Origin: Candidatus Sumerlaeaceae bacterium
GTDB taxonomy: Bacteria; Sumerlaeota; Sumerlaeia; Sumerlaeales; Sumerlaeaceae
Length of the DNA: 64,000 bases
Reading direction: 5' to 3'
NCBI GenBank assembly: GCA_019695055.1
Contig: JAIBAT010000105.1
Coordinates: forward strand, 16,605-80,604
Each line of letters starts with the position of its first letter. Position 1 is the first letter of the stretch. Below, one piece after another: positions 62,391-64,000 of this stretch. A model generated the notes under the pieces. It did not search any database. It saw only the letters and a list, made by a program, of their open reading frames with translations, and had not been told where the DNA came from. A program made the translations under genes and the position numbers.

Positions 62391-64000
62391 ATGTCGCTTC
62401 GATCGTTTGTTTGCCGTCCCGCGGTTTGGGTTGCTGTAGCTGTAGCATTGAGCGGGCGCGCTGCCGACAGCGCCGTGACTGGAACGCTGAATCTGCCGGC
62501 GCGGCCGGCCAATGCCGTGACGGGGAGCCAGTTCTACGCGCAGATCAATGGCATTTCGCTCGCCGCGCGCGAGCAGGCCATCATCAATGAGATCGCCACG
62601 GGAAACGTGCCGACCTTTATGCGCACGCTGAAGCCCATCAATGTGACGGCGACAATCAACAGCCAGGCCCACACGGCGACGTACTACGTGGTGCCGGATT
62701 ACATGTGCATCGGCAGCGACACGGATTTTTTCCGTATGCCGATGTCCGCGCCGCTGGCGCAGCAAGTGGCCGATATTTGCGGGTGCACCCTGCCGACGCG
62801 GAAGATGGTGAATGATATTTACTCCGCAGCGACGGTGAAGCTGGCGCCGTATCCGTTCAGCCCGTCGTCCTATGACATAATCTCCGTGCCGGTTTTCTGG
62901 CAGAGCAATGTGGCCATCGAGAACCAGCGTGCCGGCCAGCCGCTGGGGGCGCTGGTGGGTGGGGACAAGAAGGATGTGGTGGCAACGGCCCAACTGCCCA
63001 CGCGCCCGCCGCCGCCACGGGTGGCCATCTACGGGTGGCATCAGCTTAATGGTTCGCCCATTCAGCCGCTGTCACTGGTGCACGAGGCGACGTATGCCGA
63101 TTATAGTCACGGAATCCGCCTGACCGAGTCCAACCTGTATGTGGATGGGGCGGAGACTACAGTCGGCGCGGTGCTGTCGAATGCCGGGCTTGCGGCCTTG
63201 CTGAGCGACGAGGGGGCCTTCACGAGCTACCGATATCCGGTGCCAAACCCTTATCCGCTTCCCAACCCAACACCAACACCGACCCCGACGCCCACGCCAA
63301 CACCCGGGCCGAACCTTGTGACGAATGGCAGCTTTGAAAATGGATTCACCGGCGGGGTGGGCAACGGATGGACGAGCTGGCTCGCGGCTGGCTCGCCGGC
63401 CATCACATTCGGGCAGGCTTCGCTGAACAAGGTGGATGGCAGCTACAGCCAGTATTGGGCGCGTACCGACACCGCCGCGTTTGACGGCGGGGTCTACCAG
63501 CGAATCACTGTGACGCCGGGAGCAACGTACCAGATATCCGCCCGCATCAAGAGGCAAAGTACTTTCACCGGTACGGCCCTGAGATTTGGTTATGATCTCA
63601 GCGGTGGTACCAGCGGCGTGGCCGCGTCCGTTGCATACACAGATCTTACCAGCGGCGGAGACGACATTTGGCTGACCTATTCCGCTTCGGTTACGGCCAG
63701 CGGAGGCAACCTGACACTCTTTGCGCGCGGCAACCATACTGGAACCACCGGCGACACAAACGCCTATTTCTACCTGGACGTTGTTTCGGTCAATGAGACC
63801 AGCCCGGCACCGACACCAACGCCAATGCCAACTCCTACGCCAACACCCACACCCACACCCACACCCACACCCACACCCACACCTACACCCACACCCACAC
63901 CCACACCCACACCCACACCTACACCCACACCTACACCTACACCAACACCTACACCTACACCTACACCTACACCGACACCGACACCGACACCTACGCCAAC
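62391..64000 (+). CDS. Secreted protein with carbohydrate-binding-like domain and Pro-Thr repeats (3' truncated)
   Basis: The reading frame is open from ATG 62391 to the window edge (536 codons visible). A signal peptide (residues 1-24) is followed by an uncharacterised domain (about 30-290) with [46 protein letters not shown] and [10 protein letters not shown]. After a short Pro-Thr linker (about 291-306) comes a beta-sandwich of CBM style (about 308-468, [12 protein letters not shown]...[24 protein letters not shown]). The chain then enters a long PT repeat that runs off the window. It is a probable extracellular protein for polysaccharide contact and plausible T2SS cargo. The GGGTTGGGA before the ATG may act as a weak ribosome site. 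Confidence 0.8.
   Translation, partial: MSLRSFVCRPAVWVAVAVALSGRAADSAVTGTLNLPARPANAVTGSQFYAQINGISLAAREQAIINEIATGNVPTFMRTLKPINVTATINSQAHTATYYVVPDYMCIGSDTDFFRMPMSAPLAQQVADICGCTLPTRKMVNDIYSAATVKLAPYPFSPSSYDIISVPVFWQSNVAIENQRAGQPLGALVGGDKKDVVATAQLPTRPPPPRVAIYGWHQLNGSPIQPLSLVHEATYADYSHGIRLTESNLYVDGAETTVGAVLSNAGLAALLSDEGAFTSYRYPVPNPYPLPNPTPTPTPTPTPTPGPNLVTNGSFENGFTGGVGNGWTSWLAAGSPAITFGQASLNKVDGSYSQYWARTDTAAFDGGVYQRITVTPGATYQISARIKRQSTFTGTALRFGYDLSGGTSGVAASVAYTDLTSGGDDIWLTYSASVTASGGNLTLFARGNHTGTTGDTNAYFYLDVVSVNETSPAPTPTPMPTPTPTPTPTPTPTPTPTPTPTPTPTPTPTPTPTPTPTPTPTPTPTPTPTPTPTPTP
63826..64000 (+). repeat. Tandem ACACCC/ACACCT microsatellite encoding Pro-Thr repeats
   Basis: From 63826 to the window edge the sequence is almost pure hexamers (ACACCC, ACACCT, ACACCA, ACACCG), encoding (PT)n. 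The unit is in frame with the surrounding gene. Such arrays vary in length by slippage, and they form flexible linkers between domains of secreted proteins. The true length is unknown because the array continues beyond the window. Confidence 0.95.

Noticed and set aside
63826..64000. Periodic repeat considered as a CRISPR array
   Set aside because: The unit is a 6-base hexamer without spacers and is in frame with a Pro-Thr-rich coding sequence, so it is a microsatellite.

Overview
The window reads as the chromosome of a GC-rich, diderm, heterotrophic bacterium, probably from a deep-branching or candidate lineage near the PVC/Sumerlaeota/Hydrogenedentota assemblage. The evidence is a type II secretion locus and secretin, several prepilin-like proteins whose globular ends carry a CPxGGxY...PTCSIG-type signature, a large secreted glycoside-hydrolase-like protein with fibronectin domains, YidC with a large periplasmic domain, and a 23S-5S rRNA pair without a 16S gene. 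Phylum placement is an inference from protein style; no search was possible.

Region 1 (0-11.6 kb, plus strand) is a type II secretion (T2SS) operon: gspE (5' truncated), gspF, gspH, gspI, gspJ, gspK, gspL (a PilM+PilN-like fusion), gspM, a gspC/pilP-like gene and the secretin gspD, followed by one exported protein. No gspG lies in the run. Region 2 (11.6-15.5 kb, minus) is the conserved rpmH-rnpA-yidD-yidC-jag cluster. Region 3 (15.6-16.7 kb, minus) holds two tandem paralogous pilins with strong hairpin terminators and a convincing sigma-54 (-24/-12) promoter. An NtrC/PilR-type activator lies 6 kb away.

Region 4 (17-24 kb) holds a secreted GHL10-type glycoside-hydrolase-like protein, a beta-carbonic anhydrase, a TolB-like propeller protein and the sigma-54 activator. 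Region 5 (24.5-27.9 kb) is a boxA-led 23S-5S rRNA unit without 16S. Region 6 (27.9-35 kb) holds dacA-ybbR-pdxJ-sanA-like genes (c-di-AMP synthesis and its regulator, vitamin B6, envelope), a GspG-like pseudopilin, SCO1 and DUF420 cytochrome-oxidase assembly factors, rpsU and a CoA-binding protein. Region 7 (35-48 kb) holds fabG, a PBP4-type carboxypeptidase, a GT-C membrane glycosyltransferase, a large MscS channel, an NDP-sugar epimerase, an argininosuccinate-lyase family gene and an oligopeptide-binding lipoprotein.

Region 8 (48-59.5 kb) is accessory: unfamiliar membrane proteins, a frameshifted gene, a leftover 3' end of a short-chain dehydrogenase gene, a G-rich tract, three kinds of short dispersed repeat, and a 1189-residue multidomain membrane protein with a possible TIR/SLOG-like nucleotide-sensing core. 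This is the best candidate for something undescribed. Region 9 (59.5-64 kb) has a hemolysin-III family protein, a secreted protein carrying a pilin-type C-terminal domain, and the start of a secreted carbohydrate-binding-like protein with long Pro-Thr repeats that runs off the window.
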